Assembly: GCA_905235285.1 (NCBI GenBank)
Contig: CAJOLI010000005.1
Span: forward strand, 1 to 64,000
Length of the DNA: 64,000 nt
Direction of reading: 5' to 3'
DNA from: an uncultured Bacteroidaceae bacterium
GTDB taxonomy: Bacteria > Bacteroidota > Bacteroidia > Bacteroidales > Bacteroidaceae
The first letter of the stretch is position 1. Every line of letters starts with the position of its first letter. Positions 42,000-52,300 of this stretch are shown piece after piece. The notes below the pieces were generated by a model. The model ran no database searches, was not told the DNA's origin, and saw only the letters and a list, made by a program, of their open reading frames with translations. A program made the position numbers and the translations under genes.

Positions 42000-43880
42000 A
42001 TGAGAAGACTTCTGCTTTCTATATCATTTATCATTTGTCATCTATCACTTTGCTTTTCCCAGCAAAGCGTGCAACCATTCGCACTGAAGGACGTTCGCCT
42101 GCTGCCCTCACGCTTTCAGAGAAATATGCAGCGCGACTCAGCGTGGATAGCGTCCATTCCCATCGGCCGACTGCTCCATTCCTTCCGCAACACCGCTGGC
42201 CTTTATAGCGATCGGGAAGGAGGCTACGACACAGGCATTGCGCTCAGCGGCTGGGAGTCGCCCGACTGCGATCTGCGCGGACACATTACCGGACACATGC
42301 TCTCCGCGATGGCCTATTTGCAGATGCGCGAGAAAGCCGACTCTCTTGTGCAAGGATTAGCTGAAGTGCAACGACAATACGGCACCGGCTATCTGTCTGC
42401 CTATGGCGAGGGACTAATCGACCGAAATATCCAAGGCAAGTCGGTTTGGGCACCATTCTATACGCTTCACAAAATACTCCAAGGACTCATCGACCAATAC
42501 CAGCTCTGTCAGAATGAGACCGCCCTGCAGGTAGCACGCGGCATGGGCAACTGGGCCTTCGACAAGCTGAAACCGCTCTCCGAAGAAACCCGCCAGCGGA
42601 TGATACGAAACGAGTTCGGCGGTTTCAACGAGGCCATGTACAACCTCTATGCCATCACCCACGAGGAGAAATATCTCTGGGTGGCCCGATTCTTCTATCA
42701 CAACGACAAGATTGATCCGCTGAAACAAGGCCTCTCAGATCTTGGGACTAACCATGCAAATACCTTTATCCCCAAACTGTTGGGCGAGTGTCGCAACTAT
42801 GAGCTGTTTGGCGCTGAAGACAGCCGTCGGGCCGCCGAAAACCTTTTTTGGACACTCGTCAATAACCATGCCTTTGTCAACGGCGAAGTATCCGATAAGG
42901 AACACCTCTTCAAACCCTCTGAGCAGTCGAAACACCTTTCGGGCTACGACGGAGAGAACTGCTGCACGTACAACCTACTGAAGCTTGCTGATAGAATCTT
43001 CACCTATCAGCCCGACTCGAAGATTGCAGACTTCTACGAACGGGCTCTTTACAATCACATCCTGGGGCAACAGGACACACTATCGTCTATGGTCTGCTAC
43101 TTCACGCCTTTGATGACAGGCGGCTACCGCCTCTATAGCACGCGCGACAGTTCGTTCTGGTGTTGCGTCGGCAGTGGCTTCGAAAGCCATGCCAAGTATC
43201 AATCGAGCATCTATTTTAAAAGCCTCACCCCCGACACTTCTTCAAAGAGAGAGGGGCATAGCAGCTACAAGACGTTGTATGTCAATCTTTTTATTCCTTC
43301 GGAAATCAACTGGGATGGCACCATCATCAGTCAAAGAACAATGTTCCCAGAATCAAACAAGACTGTTATAACGTCTTCGTCGATGATTAATATGAAAATA
43401 CGCTACCCCTACTGGGCCACATATATGAAAGTGAATGGCAAGAAGGCAAAGGCAGGAGCTGACGGTTACGTCACGATAATGAGTGAAAAACTAAAGGTGA
43501 AAAATGAAAAGTATATTGCTGAAGTGGAGTTCGGAATGACGTTGCGCAAAGAAGCCACAAAGGACAATCCCGCTTGCGTCGCCCTGCTCTATGGCCCTAT
43601 AGTCCTCGGTGGCCGCCTGGCCGAGGTGCCCAAACCCTTCAGCAACCCCACAAAGCACAACGACTACTACACCTTCGACTACGGACAACACTGCGACATC
43701 AAGCTCGGTGAGGTCAAGCATCTCAGCGGGCTGAAATGGTCAACAGCCCCCTCCATGGGTTCAGTGGCTGGCGGTTCGTCCGCCAGCTCCGCCACGCCCC
43801 CTTCTACGGAAAAACCTATCATCATCCAACCTTTCTACGACCTCCAGCGCTGCCGATACGTAGTATATTGGAGACAATAA
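42000..43880 (+). CDS. GH127/GH146-type beta-L-arabinofuranosidase (DUF1680 family)
   Basis: 626 residues. An (alpha/alpha)6 barrel begins with FALKDVRLLPSRFQRNMQRD, RLLHSFRNTAGL and GWESPDCDLRGHITGHMLSA. The motif set GENCCTYNLLKL and SSFWCCVGSGFESHAKY supplies the Cys residues that, in characterised GH127 enzymes, bind zinc and act as nucleophile; the Glu residues nearby are conserved. A C-terminal beta domain follows. Two stretches look repeat-derived: SEKLKVKNEKY (about 43480-43511) and the Gly/Ser-rich segment around a hairpin at 43767-43787. The signal peptide also comes from an ATCATTTATCATT-type tract. Expected to remove terminal beta-L-arabinofuranose. Confidence 0.87.
   Translation: MRRLLLSISFIICHLSLCFSQQSVQPFALKDVRLLPSRFQRNMQRDSAWIASIPIGRLLHSFRNTAGLYSDREGGYDTGIALSGWESPDCDLRGHITGHMLSAMAYLQMREKADSLVQGLAEVQRQYGTGYLSAYGEGLIDRNIQGKSVWAPFYTLHKILQGLIDQYQLCQNETALQVARGMGNWAFDKLKPLSEETRQRMIRNEFGGFNEAMYNLYAITHEEKYLWVARFFYHNDKIDPLKQGLSDLGTNHANTFIPKLLGECRNYELFGAEDSRRAAENLFWTLVNNHAFVNGEVSDKEHLFKPSEQSKHLSGYDGENCCTYNLLKLADRIFTYQPDSKIADFYERALYNHILGQQDTLSSMVCYFTPLMTGGYRLYSTRDSSFWCCVGSGFESHAKYQSSIYFKSLTPDTSSKREGHSSYKTLYVNLFIPSEINWDGTIISQRTMFPESNKTVITSSSMINMKIRYPYWATYMKVNGKKAKAGADGYVTIMSEKLKVKNEKYIAEVEFGMTLRKEATKDNPACVALLYGPIVLGGRLAEVPKPFSNPTKHNDYYTFDYGQHCDIKLGEVKHLSGLKWSTAPSMGSVAGGSSASSATPPSTEKPIIIQPFYDLQRCRYVVYWRQ
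43767..43787. repeat. 8-bp hairpin inside the GH127-like gene
   Basis: GCTGGCGG-TTCGT-CCGCCAGC forms a perfect 8-bp stem with a 5-nt loop, within a stretch translated as SVAGGSSASSATPP that has no counterpart in the rest of the domain. It is probably an inserted short palindromic repeat kept in frame. Confidence 0.6.
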
Positions 43881-43900
43881 ATAAAAATAAGCATTATTAT

Positions 43901-45145
43901 ATGAGAAAAACTGTTAAGACCTTAACATTTGCTGCATTAACAGCACTCACATCCGCATCGTGCGCACCTACGGCAGGCAACATAAACGCCTTTAACACCG
44001 ACCTTGAATACTGCGACATCCAAGTGCGCCGCACTCTTTCAGAACTTGCAGATTCAACCGGAACAATAGACTACACCATGTCGCCGCGCAACATCCTTGA
44101 CGGCGAGAGTCACTGGAACCTGCGCAAAGTGGATCGTACAGAGTGGTGCGGCGGCTTCGTCCCAGGCATCCTGTGGTACGACTATGAAGTCACGGGCGAC
44201 AGTGCCATCCTCACGCAGGCGCGCCGCTTCACCGAGCCTCTGCTGGCTCTCGCACAGACGCCCGTCTACGACCACGACATCGGCTTCCTCGTCATCCCCA
44301 GCATCATGAACGGCTACCGCCTCACGGGTGACGAGACATACAGGCAAGCACTCCTGGACTGTGCCGACTCTCTCGCCACGCTCTATAATCCGCGCGTAGG
44401 CACCATCCTCTCTTGGCCGCGCCACGTCGGCGACTACGGCGGTCACAACACCATCATGGACAATATGATGAACCTCGAGCTGCTCTTCTGGGCTGCTGAC
44501 AACGGGGGCGACGACCGTCTGCGCCAGATAGCCATACACCATGCCGACACGACGATGGCTTACCACTTCCACGACGGCATCGCTTACCACGTCGCCGTCT
44601 ACGACACCCTCGATGGCCACTTCCTGCGCGGTTGCACTCATCAAGGTCTTGCAGACTCCACGATGTGGGCTCGTGGACAGGCGTGGGCCATCTACGGCTA
44701 CACCATGTGCTACCGCTTCACCCACGACGAGCGTTACCTCAGCTTCGCACAGGAAGTTGCCGACGCCTATCTGAAGAACCTTCCTGCTGACGCCGTACCG
44801 TTTTGGGACTTCAACGACCCGCGCATCGCCAACTCTGCACTCTCTGACCTTACGCCTTCTGACTCGGTGGCTCCGCGCGATGCCTCAGCTTCATGCGTGG
44901 TGGCCTCTGCACTCCTTGAGCTCGCCGGCTATGTCGGCAAGGAGAAGGCAAAGGAATATCTGAGCGTGGCACGCCAGACATTGACTACACTCCACCAGCC
45001 GCAATGGCGCGGCGGCGAGCATTGCCCCGCCTTCCTGCTTCACAGCACAGGCAACTTCCCCGCCGGTTCAGAAATCAACGCCTCCATAAGCTATGCCGAC
45101 TACTACTATATCGAAGCCCTTATCAGAGCACGAAAAACATTATAG
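43901..45145 (+). CDS. glycoside hydrolase family 88 (unsaturated glucuronyl hydrolase)
   Basis: 414 residues from ATG 43901, with an exported N terminus (possible lipoprotein Cys21, LTSASC). The open frame begins 165 nt upstream inside the GH127 gene, but no signal sequence is there. The GH88 landmarks are YDHDIGFLV (Asp126) and GGHNTIMDNMMNLELLFWAA (Asp187), the two catalytic Asp positions of unsaturated glucuronyl hydrolases, plus STMWARGQAWAIYGYTMCYR. By family it hydrates the 4,5-unsaturated uronic acid left by lyases, so it pairs logically with the heparinase-like enzyme encoded at 33232. It is the last gene of the PUL. Confidence 0.88.
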   Translation: MRKTVKTLTFAALTALTSASCAPTAGNINAFNTDLEYCDIQVRRTLSELADSTGTIDYTMSPRNILDGESHWNLRKVDRTEWCGGFVPGILWYDYEVTGDSAILTQARRFTEPLLALAQTPVYDHDIGFLVIPSIMNGYRLTGDETYRQALLDCADSLATLYNPRVGTILSWPRHVGDYGGHNTIMDNMMNLELLFWAADNGGDDRLRQIAIHHADTTMAYHFHDGIAYHVAVYDTLDGHFLRGCTHQGLADSTMWARGQAWAIYGYTMCYRFTHDERYLSFAQEVADAYLKNLPADAVPFWDFNDPRIANSALSDLTPSDSVAPRDASASCVVASALLELAGYVGKEKAKEYLSVARQTLTTLHQPQWRGGEHCPAFLLHSTGNFPAGSEINASISYADYYYIEALIRARKTL

Positions 45146-45250
45146 CTTATAGCTCCATAATAACAAATCAGTCATCAGAATTTCGCGGTGCTTTATGGCA
45201 GTTAAGCGCGAGTAGACTTTTCACCCAGCCGAAAACATTTAGTCGTATGC

Positions 45251-45296
45251 ATTATTCCATGACCACTGAATGATTATTCAGTGGTCATGGAATAAT
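45251..45296. repeat. 21-bp perfect inverted repeat
   Basis: ATTATTCCATGACCACTGAA+T and its exact reverse complement flank a 4-nt loop GATT. It lies about 105 bp after the GH88 stop. The stem is not followed by a T run on either strand, so it may be a processing signal, an operon-end hairpin or a small repeat rather than a standard terminator. Confidence 0.8.
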
Positions 45297-45384
45297 CAAA
45301 ACATATAGATAGAACGATTGACGTAACATGTCCCCTTACGATGGATAATCGCTGTTGTGGGGCTTATACTTGGGAAAAAAGATA

Positions 45385-45413
45385 GCCCAACTTCTGTTTG
45401 CAAGAAGTTGGGC
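45385..45413 (-). terminator. rho-independent terminator of purE
   Basis: The 11-bp stem GCCCAACTTCT / AGAAGTTGGGC has a 7-nt loop and is followed on the minus strand by TATCTTTTTTCCC. It lies about 80 nt after the purE stop. Confidence 0.8.
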
Positions 45414-45493
45414 ATACAATATTATGGTTTAGGGGACGCTGAGGTTTAGCGGTCAGCAATACTTTTTATTCACCCTATATTTTTATATTGAGT

Positions 45494-45997
45494 TCACACT
45501 TTGAACTTAAACTTTACCTCCGCCAGCTCCTGATTGGCCTTGACGATTTTCTGTGCCAAGCCTTTCTTATACTCGCGCATACGTCCGGCCAGGGCCTCGT
45601 CGGTCAACGCCAGCATCTCGCAAGCCAGTACGGCAGCGTTTTGAGCTCCGTTGACGCCTACGGTGGCCACGGGTATGCCCGGAGGCATCTGTACGATGGA
45701 GAGCAGAGCATCAAGGCCGTCGAGCATCCCCTTGATAGGTACGCCGATGACGGGCAGCGTCGTCTGAGCTGCTATGACACCTGGCAGGGCGGCTGCCATG
45801 CCTGCTGCGGCAATAATAACTTTGAGGCCGCGTCCTTCGGCTTCGCTGGCAAAACGCTCGACCTCAGCAGGTGTGCGGTGGGCCGATAATGCATTCATCT
45901 CAAACGGCACTTCGAGTTCGTCGAGGAACTTCGCCGCTTTCTCCATGACAGGCAGGTCGCTGGTGCTGCCCATGATTATTGAAACGAGGGGGGACAT
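45494..45997 (-). CDS. purE: N5-carboxyaminoimidazole ribonucleotide mutase
   Basis: 167 residues, the normal length of a class I PurE. It converts N5-CAIR to CAIR in de novo purine synthesis in the cytosol. Visible signature motifs are [12 protein letters not shown] (residues about 7-18, substrate phosphate loop), [12 protein letters not shown] (active-site His) and [20 protein letters not shown]. It appears to be monocistronic, with its own terminator downstream and a tRNA-Arg gene about 30 bp upstream on the same strand. Confidence 0.95.
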   Translation of the reverse strand: MSPLVSIIMGSTSDLPVMEKAAKFLDELEVPFEMNALSAHRTPAEVERFASEAEGRGLKVIIAAAGMAAALPGVIAAQTTLPVIGVPIKGMLDGLDALLSIVQMPPGIPVATVGVNGAQNAAVLACEMLALTDEALAGRMREYKKGLAQKIVKANQELAEVKFKFKV

Positions 45998-46025
45998 GTT
46001 TTTATAAGTTGAAAGTTGTGAGCAG

Positions 46026-46097
46026 TAGCCCCGAGGGGAATCGAACCCCTATCTAAGGTTTAGGAAACCTCTATTCTATCCGTTGAACTACAGGGCC
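46026..46097 (-). tRNA. tRNA-Arg (anticodon CCU)
   Basis: The minus strand folds into a cloverleaf. The acceptor is GGCCCTG/CGGGGCT (with G-U wobbles), the D arm GTTC/GAAT, and the anticodon stem GAGGT/ACCTT with loop TTCCTAA. The anticodon is therefore CCT, reading AGG (Arg). The T arm is AGGGG/CCCCT with loop TTCGATT, and the discriminator is A. The 3' CCA is not encoded. Confidence 0.9.
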
Positions 46098-46113
46098 CCA
46101 ACGTTTTCGGCTG

Positions 46114-46121
46114 CAAAGGTA
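46114..46121 (-). promoter_or_regulatory. putative -7 box for tRNA-Arg
   Basis: The minus strand reads TACCTTTG (TAnnTTTG consensus), 16 nt upstream of the tRNA 5' end, a good distance for a start site just before the tRNA. A TTTG at 46133-46136 is too close to be the usual -33 element. Confidence 0.5.
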
Positions 46122-46295
46122 TGAATTATTGGCAAAAGAGGAAAGAGAAACAGAATATTTTTTCTTTCAAAACTCACCAGACCCTCAGAACCTCACTTCA
46201 CGTCCTCACTTTCCACCAACACTTCCGCATACCCCCGTTGGCCCTTTGCAACGCTCAGCCACTCGTATCGGATGCACCACATACTCGTTGCTTAG

Positions 46296-46763
46296 TCAAG
46301 CTTTAGTCAACAAATAAGAGACCACAGCATCCCAGTCAGGGAACGTGTCAGAACCGAACGGAATCCACTCGCCCTTGAACTCGCTGGTGCCGTTCTTGCC
46401 TCGGTCGTCAATCAGATAGTCGCCTTCGACAAGGTCTTTCCTGTGAGTGATAATCATTCGTCTATGGAACACGTCATCAAGGTACTTGGTCACCCACGTA
46501 ACCTTGTCCGACCATGCGGAAGGATTCTTCCAAGGAGCCGTAGAGAGAATATAGACATCAAACACCTCTGCCAGTTTGTGAACTGCCTCGATGGCTCCCG
46601 GCATAGGATCCATCTTTCCGAATAAGCCAGGTATCTCGTCCAAACGGTCTTTCTCACCAGGTCTCTTTGCCTTGTACTGGTTCTTGGTCTCTTCGTCAAT
46701 TCTATCCAGTCCTGATTGGAAATCAACCAGCACGTTGTCCATATCAAAAAACAGCCTTTTCTT
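46296..46763 (-). CDS. 5'(3')-deoxyribonucleotidase-like HAD hydrolase
   Basis: 155 residues from ATG 46763 (MKKRLFFDMDNVLVDFQSGL). The frame is open to 46796, but the extra 11 residues are not family-like. HAD motif I, DMDNVLVD (Asp8, Asp10), is at the N terminus. YILSTAPWKNPSAWSDK is the motif II / substrate region, and a late DYLIDDRGKNG block carries the motif IV acidic residues. It resembles the 5' nucleotidase, deoxy (pyrimidine), cytosolic type C family, which dephosphorylates deoxynucleoside monophosphates. It is a single gene with no link visible to its neighbours. Confidence 0.8.
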   Translation of the reverse strand, partial: KKRLFFDMDNVLVDFQSGLDRIDEETKNQYKAKRPGEKDRLDEIPGLFGKMDPMPGAIEAVHKLAEVFDVYILSTAPWKNPSAWSDKVTWVTKYLDDVFHRRMIITHRKDLVEGDYLIDDRGKNGTSEFKGEWIPFGSDTFPDWDAVVSYLLTKA

Positions 46764-47065
46764 CATAATCCCTTTTAATCCCACAATTTCATACATTTAA
46801 ATAGCTGTTATTTAAGTTTTTTTACTTTTTATTCTTATATGAGAGTCGCTTTGCTCTGCGAAGAACGTTTTTACTCGGTAAAAAATGTTAATCTCGCAAA
46901 TATTCCTCCCACTTGCTGAAGGCCAGAACTTTATTTTTCTCACTTGGTTTTCTCCTGTAGTATTTTCCAAACCTTCGGCTACAGTCATGGCTGCCGTCAA
47001 CAAGAATAACAAGAGTTTTTTTCTTAAGAATATTTATTTGTCATTGAATATGATTTGAATACACC

Positions 47066-49342
47066 TTATTTTAAAATAACCTTCTTACCGTTTATGACAT
47101 GCAGGCCTCTTGCAGGTTTAGTAACCCGCTGACCGGAGATATTGTAAACATACGACTTGGTCGTTACTGACGTAGCAGATTGAATCCCGACCATACCAGC
47201 AGGCACAAACGTGGCAACAATATTCATCTCCCCGGAGACCGACATTGAACTATTGTTGCTGACTGCATTGCCGTTAACCATCAAGCTTGCCAATTCATAA
47301 TCAGTATATGGTATCGCCAGAATCGTAAGCAGGCTATTCTCTTTGGCCAGAGTTCCGCTTTCAATCTCATTGCCATCAACGGCCACGATAAGTATTCCAT
47401 TGTCAGGCTCATTGAAAGTGATAGCATATTCTTGCTCCACAACAACAGGCCTAAACGAAGCAGAGATGTTGACAGACTCTGTCACAATAATAGTGCTATA
47501 GTTTTCGACGATAGTCCCATTCACCATAAGGTAATCTACTTCAAAGCCCTCATCAGGTTCGGCGACAACAGTGAGCGTGCCATTTTCTTCGACTCTCGTT
47601 CCACTGTTTATTTCTGAGCCATTATATGTGACATGAATCTTTCCGTTTTCAGGACTGCTGAAACTAACCACATATGTTCTGATTACACGGCTGAAAGATG
47701 CCTCAATGGTTATTGGCCCATAAACCTTCACAGAACTGTTGTTTGCTATAGGGCTGCCATTTACGTTCAGGTTCTCCAGTTCGTAGTCTGAATATGGTAT
47801 TGCAGAAATCTCAAGCACGCTACCTTCTTCTACTTCTGTTCCACTTTCAATCTCATTGCCGTTGTTTGAGACGATTAAGAGGCCATTATCTGGAGCAGCA
47901 AAGGTTACGGGGTAATATTTCTTTTCCGGTATAGCCTTGATGGTGCCAAAAGCACGCCAGCCTGGGGCTATTGTATAAAGGTCTATACTTTCTGCTGGAA
48001 CATAAAGGGTGTCTGTTTTGACATCATTCTCTCTCCATTTTCCTATTGGAGACTCAGCATAGCATGTCACCTTCCTATTTACAGATGCAGAAGACATTTT
48101 GCGGAACGTGTCATCTGACAAAGCCACTAATGATGCAGGTAGCTCAATTTCTGTGATGTTATCACAACGTGGAAACGCGCCATCGATATTTTGAACGCCA
48201 TCAGGCAAAACGACCTTAGTCAGTTTGCCATAATAAAAGGCATCTTCACGTATCACTCGAAGAGATAAGGGGAAGGTCACCGTCTCTAAGTTTGACATGT
48301 TAAAGGCATTATTGCCAATGGTCACGGTGCCTTCGGGGATATCATAGTGTTTATCTTGCCTACCCCAAGGCCACATAATAAGTATGTCTTTTGAGGCATT
48401 AAAGAGCACACCGTCAATGGTAGACAAATAAAGACTTCCCGTAGCGACCTCAAATTGCTTGACAGTAGGACATTCCCTGAACGTAGAGCCGTCAATATCA
48501 TACAATGAAGCTGGCAACTTAATCTTCTCTGGCAGAGAAAGACATTTCCTAAAGGCACCTTCGTCAATACTCTCGATAGAATTAGGCAGAATCAACGATT
48601 TTAGAGACTGACAATTGCGAAAAGCAAAACGACCTATGGAACGTAAGGTGTTTGGGAAAGCTACTGTTGTCAGGTTCCTTGCGCAATCAAAAGCATCTTC
48701 GTCAATCTGTTCCAGTTTGCTTGAAAGGTAAATCGTTGAGAGAGAAGAATAGGCAAAGGCATTCTGACAAACCTTCACTACATTCTCATTCATATCATAA
48801 TGCCCGGTGCGACCTGCAGGGAAGAGGACGAGCGACGACATATCCTTTGAGAAAATGATACCTCCTGATGCTTTCCATTCTGGATGATTGCTATCCATAT
48901 AGAAATTAGTGAGAGAAGAACATCCCTCAAAGCTGTCCCACACTTTCTTCAGATACGGCGAGAATGTTACGGACTTCAAGTTGCTACAGCCTTCAAAAGC
49001 AGCAGCGTCAACAATCACACTTGATTCCGAGCCGTTCTTGGCAAACACTACTTTCTCGAGACTCGTACAGTTCTTGAAGGCATATATACTGACATAGTCT
49101 ACCGTCGAAGACAACGTAATAGATTTCAATGTCGTGTTTCCATCGAAAGCATACTCGCCGATCTCCTCTACATTATTTAAAAGGTATGAGTCTGCAGTGA
49201 AATCTATTTCTGTTTCCGGCCCTGTCCATTTATTCAAAATGCCATTACTGATATCATAGCTCGTCTTCGGATACGTGATAGCAAAAGTGCACAGCGCTGA
49301 TATCAGCGCCGTGCATATAGTGAGGATTCTTTTCATTGTCAT
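47066..49342 (-). CDS. BspA-like leucine-rich-repeat surface protein with type IX-like tail
   Basis: 758 residues with signal peptide ILTICTALISALCTFA. About 40-440 are LRR_5 (BspA/Treponema-type) repeats of the form IGEYAFDGNTTLKSITLSST, CTSLEKVVFAKNG and IGRFAFRNCQSLKSLILPNS. Three similar modules follow (about 480-545, 555-625, 630-700), each with APDNGLLIVSNNGNEIESGT, VEEGSVLEISAIPYSDYEL and VNGSPIANNSSV-type text; they resemble bacterial B-repeat/Flg_new-type beta-grasp domains. The C terminus YNISGQRVTKPARGLHVING is the type IX-like tail. It probably mediates adhesion at the cell surface (family knowledge). It lies 11 bp after the 1894-residue protein gene, in the same operon. Confidence 0.88.
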   Translation of the reverse strand: MTMKRILTICTALISALCTFAITYPKTSYDISNGILNKWTGPETEIDFTADSYLLNNVEEIGEYAFDGNTTLKSITLSSTVDYVSIYAFKNCTSLEKVVFAKNGSESSVIVDAAAFEGCSNLKSVTFSPYLKKVWDSFEGCSSLTNFYMDSNHPEWKASGGIIFSKDMSSLVLFPAGRTGHYDMNENVVKVCQNAFAYSSLSTIYLSSKLEQIDEDAFDCARNLTTVAFPNTLRSIGRFAFRNCQSLKSLILPNSIESIDEGAFRKCLSLPEKIKLPASLYDIDGSTFRECPTVKQFEVATGSLYLSTIDGVLFNASKDILIMWPWGRQDKHYDIPEGTVTIGNNAFNMSNLETVTFPLSLRVIREDAFYYGKLTKVVLPDGVQNIDGAFPRCDNITEIELPASLVALSDDTFRKMSSASVNRKVTCYAESPIGKWRENDVKTDTLYVPAESIDLYTIAPGWRAFGTIKAIPEKKYYPVTFAAPDNGLLIVSNNGNEIESGTEVEEGSVLEISAIPYSDYELENLNVNGSPIANNSSVKVYGPITIEASFSRVIRTYVVSFSSPENGKIHVTYNGSEINSGTRVEENGTLTVVAEPDEGFEVDYLMVNGTIVENYSTIIVTESVNISASFRPVVVEQEYAITFNEPDNGILIVAVDGNEIESGTLAKENSLLTILAIPYTDYELASLMVNGNAVSNNSSMSVSGEMNIVATFVPAGMVGIQSATSVTTKSYVYNISGQRVTKPARGLHVINGKKVILK

Positions 49343-49353
49343 TTCAGATTAAA

Positions 49354-52300
49354 TTATTTTACAGAGAACTTCTTTGACTTACCATTAGATAATGTCGCTA
49401 TGTAAATGCCTGCAGGCAGATGGCTGATGCGTATCAGTGCCTTTCCAAAGCCATCTGTCTCGCCCTTAGCAATAATCTCGCCCTTGAGTGAGAACAGAGT
49501 GACAGTGATGTCAGGCTCTGCATTCTCTACCTTCAGCAAGTTCTTGCTGAGATGAATCTCGGTCTGTTTCTCTGACTCGGTTTCCACTTGCTCAATGCTG
49601 TCAGGCTTATCTAGATTAAACATCTGGAACAGACGTCCTTGATTACCTGCCAGGTCGTTGGCTGTAATGAAGACTGTCATCATATAGTCCAAGTCCTTAG
49701 ATGTCAGTTCAACTTCAAAGTCAGACTCGCTTAGCATCGTGAAGTCACGTGCTTCACCATTGATGAACACCCGCAAGCTACTCGTCCTGACGGCTATATT
49801 ATCTGATACATGGATATGCAATGTATAGGCATCATCATTCAATGTAGCCTCAACTACAGGAGCCAAAGGATCGTTCTTAATGGAGGTAGCCATCATATAT
49901 TTACCCATTCTATCAACCTCGAGAGGTGTCCCTGCAGGGCCAACATATTGCCATACATCATCACTACCAGCTTCTGAATAGTAGACATCCAAAGCCTGGT
50001 CTTCGCGGAATCCAAAGGGTGTAAGGTCATCAGCACCTATTGATGATTCCAATTTAAATTTTCCAGTTTGTGTTGATGCCAATGCTGTAGCCCCTTCGTT
50101 AGCAGACAGGTCGCAAACCTCACTAATCACAAACAAAGTATCTCCTTGTTCCGTTATACCTAATAAATCACCAGCAGGATAGAAATGCGAAAATCCCAAA
50201 TTTACTCCTTCTTCAAAATTCTGGATACCATCATTTAGCGTAAACGTAAATGTGCAGATATTAGTCTGCTTTTGTTCCGCCAAGAGTGGTCGTCTGCGAC
50301 GAATTGATTTAGTATAAACAGCATCTGCCCCTGTCGTATAATAATGTTCCAATCCATCAATCGTGAAAACGGTATTTATACCTACTACAGATCCTCTACC
50401 ATAGACATCGTTCATCCTAACATAAGTTTGGCCTATTTCCGCTTTATCATCATCACCAAAAGCCTTATCAAACTGAGCCTGCAAGTATGCTGTAGCATTC
50501 TTACTCATTGCCGCCAATGGTAAATTAGACCTTGCGACGACAGGCAAGAAACGCTCATCAGCAAAACTATAATAACTAACTGAAGGATAATAAGTGAAAT
50601 CCAAGGATACACCACAATCCAGTTTTACATCTATTAGTCCCCATTTTGCCAAAGGCAGCGCAAATTTCAGTTCAGCCTTATCTGTTTCCTGCATTTCAAC
50701 TTTAAATGCGTCCTTAACTGAATATGTTCCTGACAATCTGGAAGAAACCAACTGCAAAGCTTGAGCAAGATGGTCTCCTGTCAACATACCATGAACGGTA
50801 GTCGGGGCTTCTATTATGTATTTGCTTTTCGTGTGACCGAGAGCCGGATATAGGCCATTAACATAATCTGGGTTTGATTTAGCTAAGTTTTGCAAATCTC
50901 TTGCAAACGCCCCCTGACTAGATATTTTCCATTTCCAACCGACACCTTTACCTATAGATATAGACGCTTTGGATGAAGCCGAAGTATTCTCCTTCATCCA
51001 TTCTGGACATAGATAATCTTTTAAATAATCAGAGGACAACTTGACACCAGCCTCAACGGCAAGAGTATTAGAGATTTTCTCAAGAAATGTATGATTTGAT
51101 GTAGTATACATTTCTTCCTCTTGCGTACTCAGTGTACAAAAAGCATTTGCACTAATACTATTCAAGAAACTCTTTTCATAAATTCCAGAGAAAGTTTTAA
51201 GGCTGTTGCTTGGAAGAGGTTTAAACATAGGAGCTTTTAAAGGGGACAAAGTCCCAAAAGCAGCACTTATATTTCCAGAAAACTTTCCTTTCAATTGCCT
51301 ACTAATACCATAAAGGGTTTTTGATGATTCAAAATTGTATTCACGCTTCTGGGGTTCACATTTAAATGTGGCCTCAAGGCCAAACTTCAGGCTTCCATCT
51401 GTATAGCTTGTAAACACCGGTATTTGAGGGAAAGCAACGCCTGGTAAGACCCCATAAGAGTTCGGCCAACTTTTCATTGATTTAAAATTGCCGTTCCCTG
51501 ATAGAGCCCAGAATTCACTATTTTTTTCATTTTCCAAAATAGAATCAAAGAAGCCCTCTTTTTCTTCATGTTTGACACCAAACCATGACTCGATGGCTCT
51601 TATTGATTTCAAAGTATTGGAACTGGTAAAAAGTTGCGTTGCTTCAAACCAAGAAAGCAAAATTGCTAAAGCCGTACGTTCAGGCTTCGTCCAATTATAA
51701 GTTATGCTTTCTTTTAATCCGCCTTCCACACCTGTTCCCAGGTCAAAATAATCGCCCAAGTTCAGGTTGGCCTTTCCACTTAATTTACTTTCTGATTCTA
51801 TCTCAGTCAAGAATTTACCATCACTCCATTTAAGAGATGTTTTCAACGGAAATGATAAACTAGCCGAAGCTGAAGCTACGCTCCCAAATTTTGCCTCGCC
51901 GGTCAACCCTCTATCAATAGTAATGGCAAACGACTGAACATTTTCAAAACCTGTTGCCTCAGAGAAACTATTACCTTTATGAAGTTTTAAAGAGAATTCG
52001 CCATTAGATGAATTTGCATTTCTCCAAGTTATATTCTTATTGTTTTGGTTAATGAGATCAGAAAAAACGAATCGCACATTTTCGCCTCTACTGGCAAAAG
52101 CTTCTGAACCGCTGGATGATAGCGAGAGAATGGCATAGCCATTTTCATCTGAAAAGTCAGTCTCTACGAACGATTTTGTTGAGGATCCAGAGCATCGGAA
52201 TTTGGCTTTAACATCTTTTAAAGGCTTCCCATCTTTATCGGTCATTCTAAAGTAATAAAACACCTCATCTCCCTCATTAACCTCAGAAGGTGCACAATTT

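Larger units (their letters stand above)
45146..45493. other. intergenic region between the PUL and purE
   Basis: No gene is visible. It holds a perfect 21-bp inverted repeat (45251-45296), the purE terminator (45385-45413) and, at 45445-45460, TTTAGCGGTCAGCAAT, a near copy of the foldback-element end motif. Confidence 0.6.

Noticed and set aside
46121-46317. Plus-strand frames of about 60 codons beside the tRNA
   Set aside because: They begin inside the tRNA promoter region and look like random translation.
46812-47012. 66-codon minus-strand frame between the nucleotidase and BspA-like genes
   Set aside because: No recognisable motif, poor start context and mixed composition; treated as non-coding.
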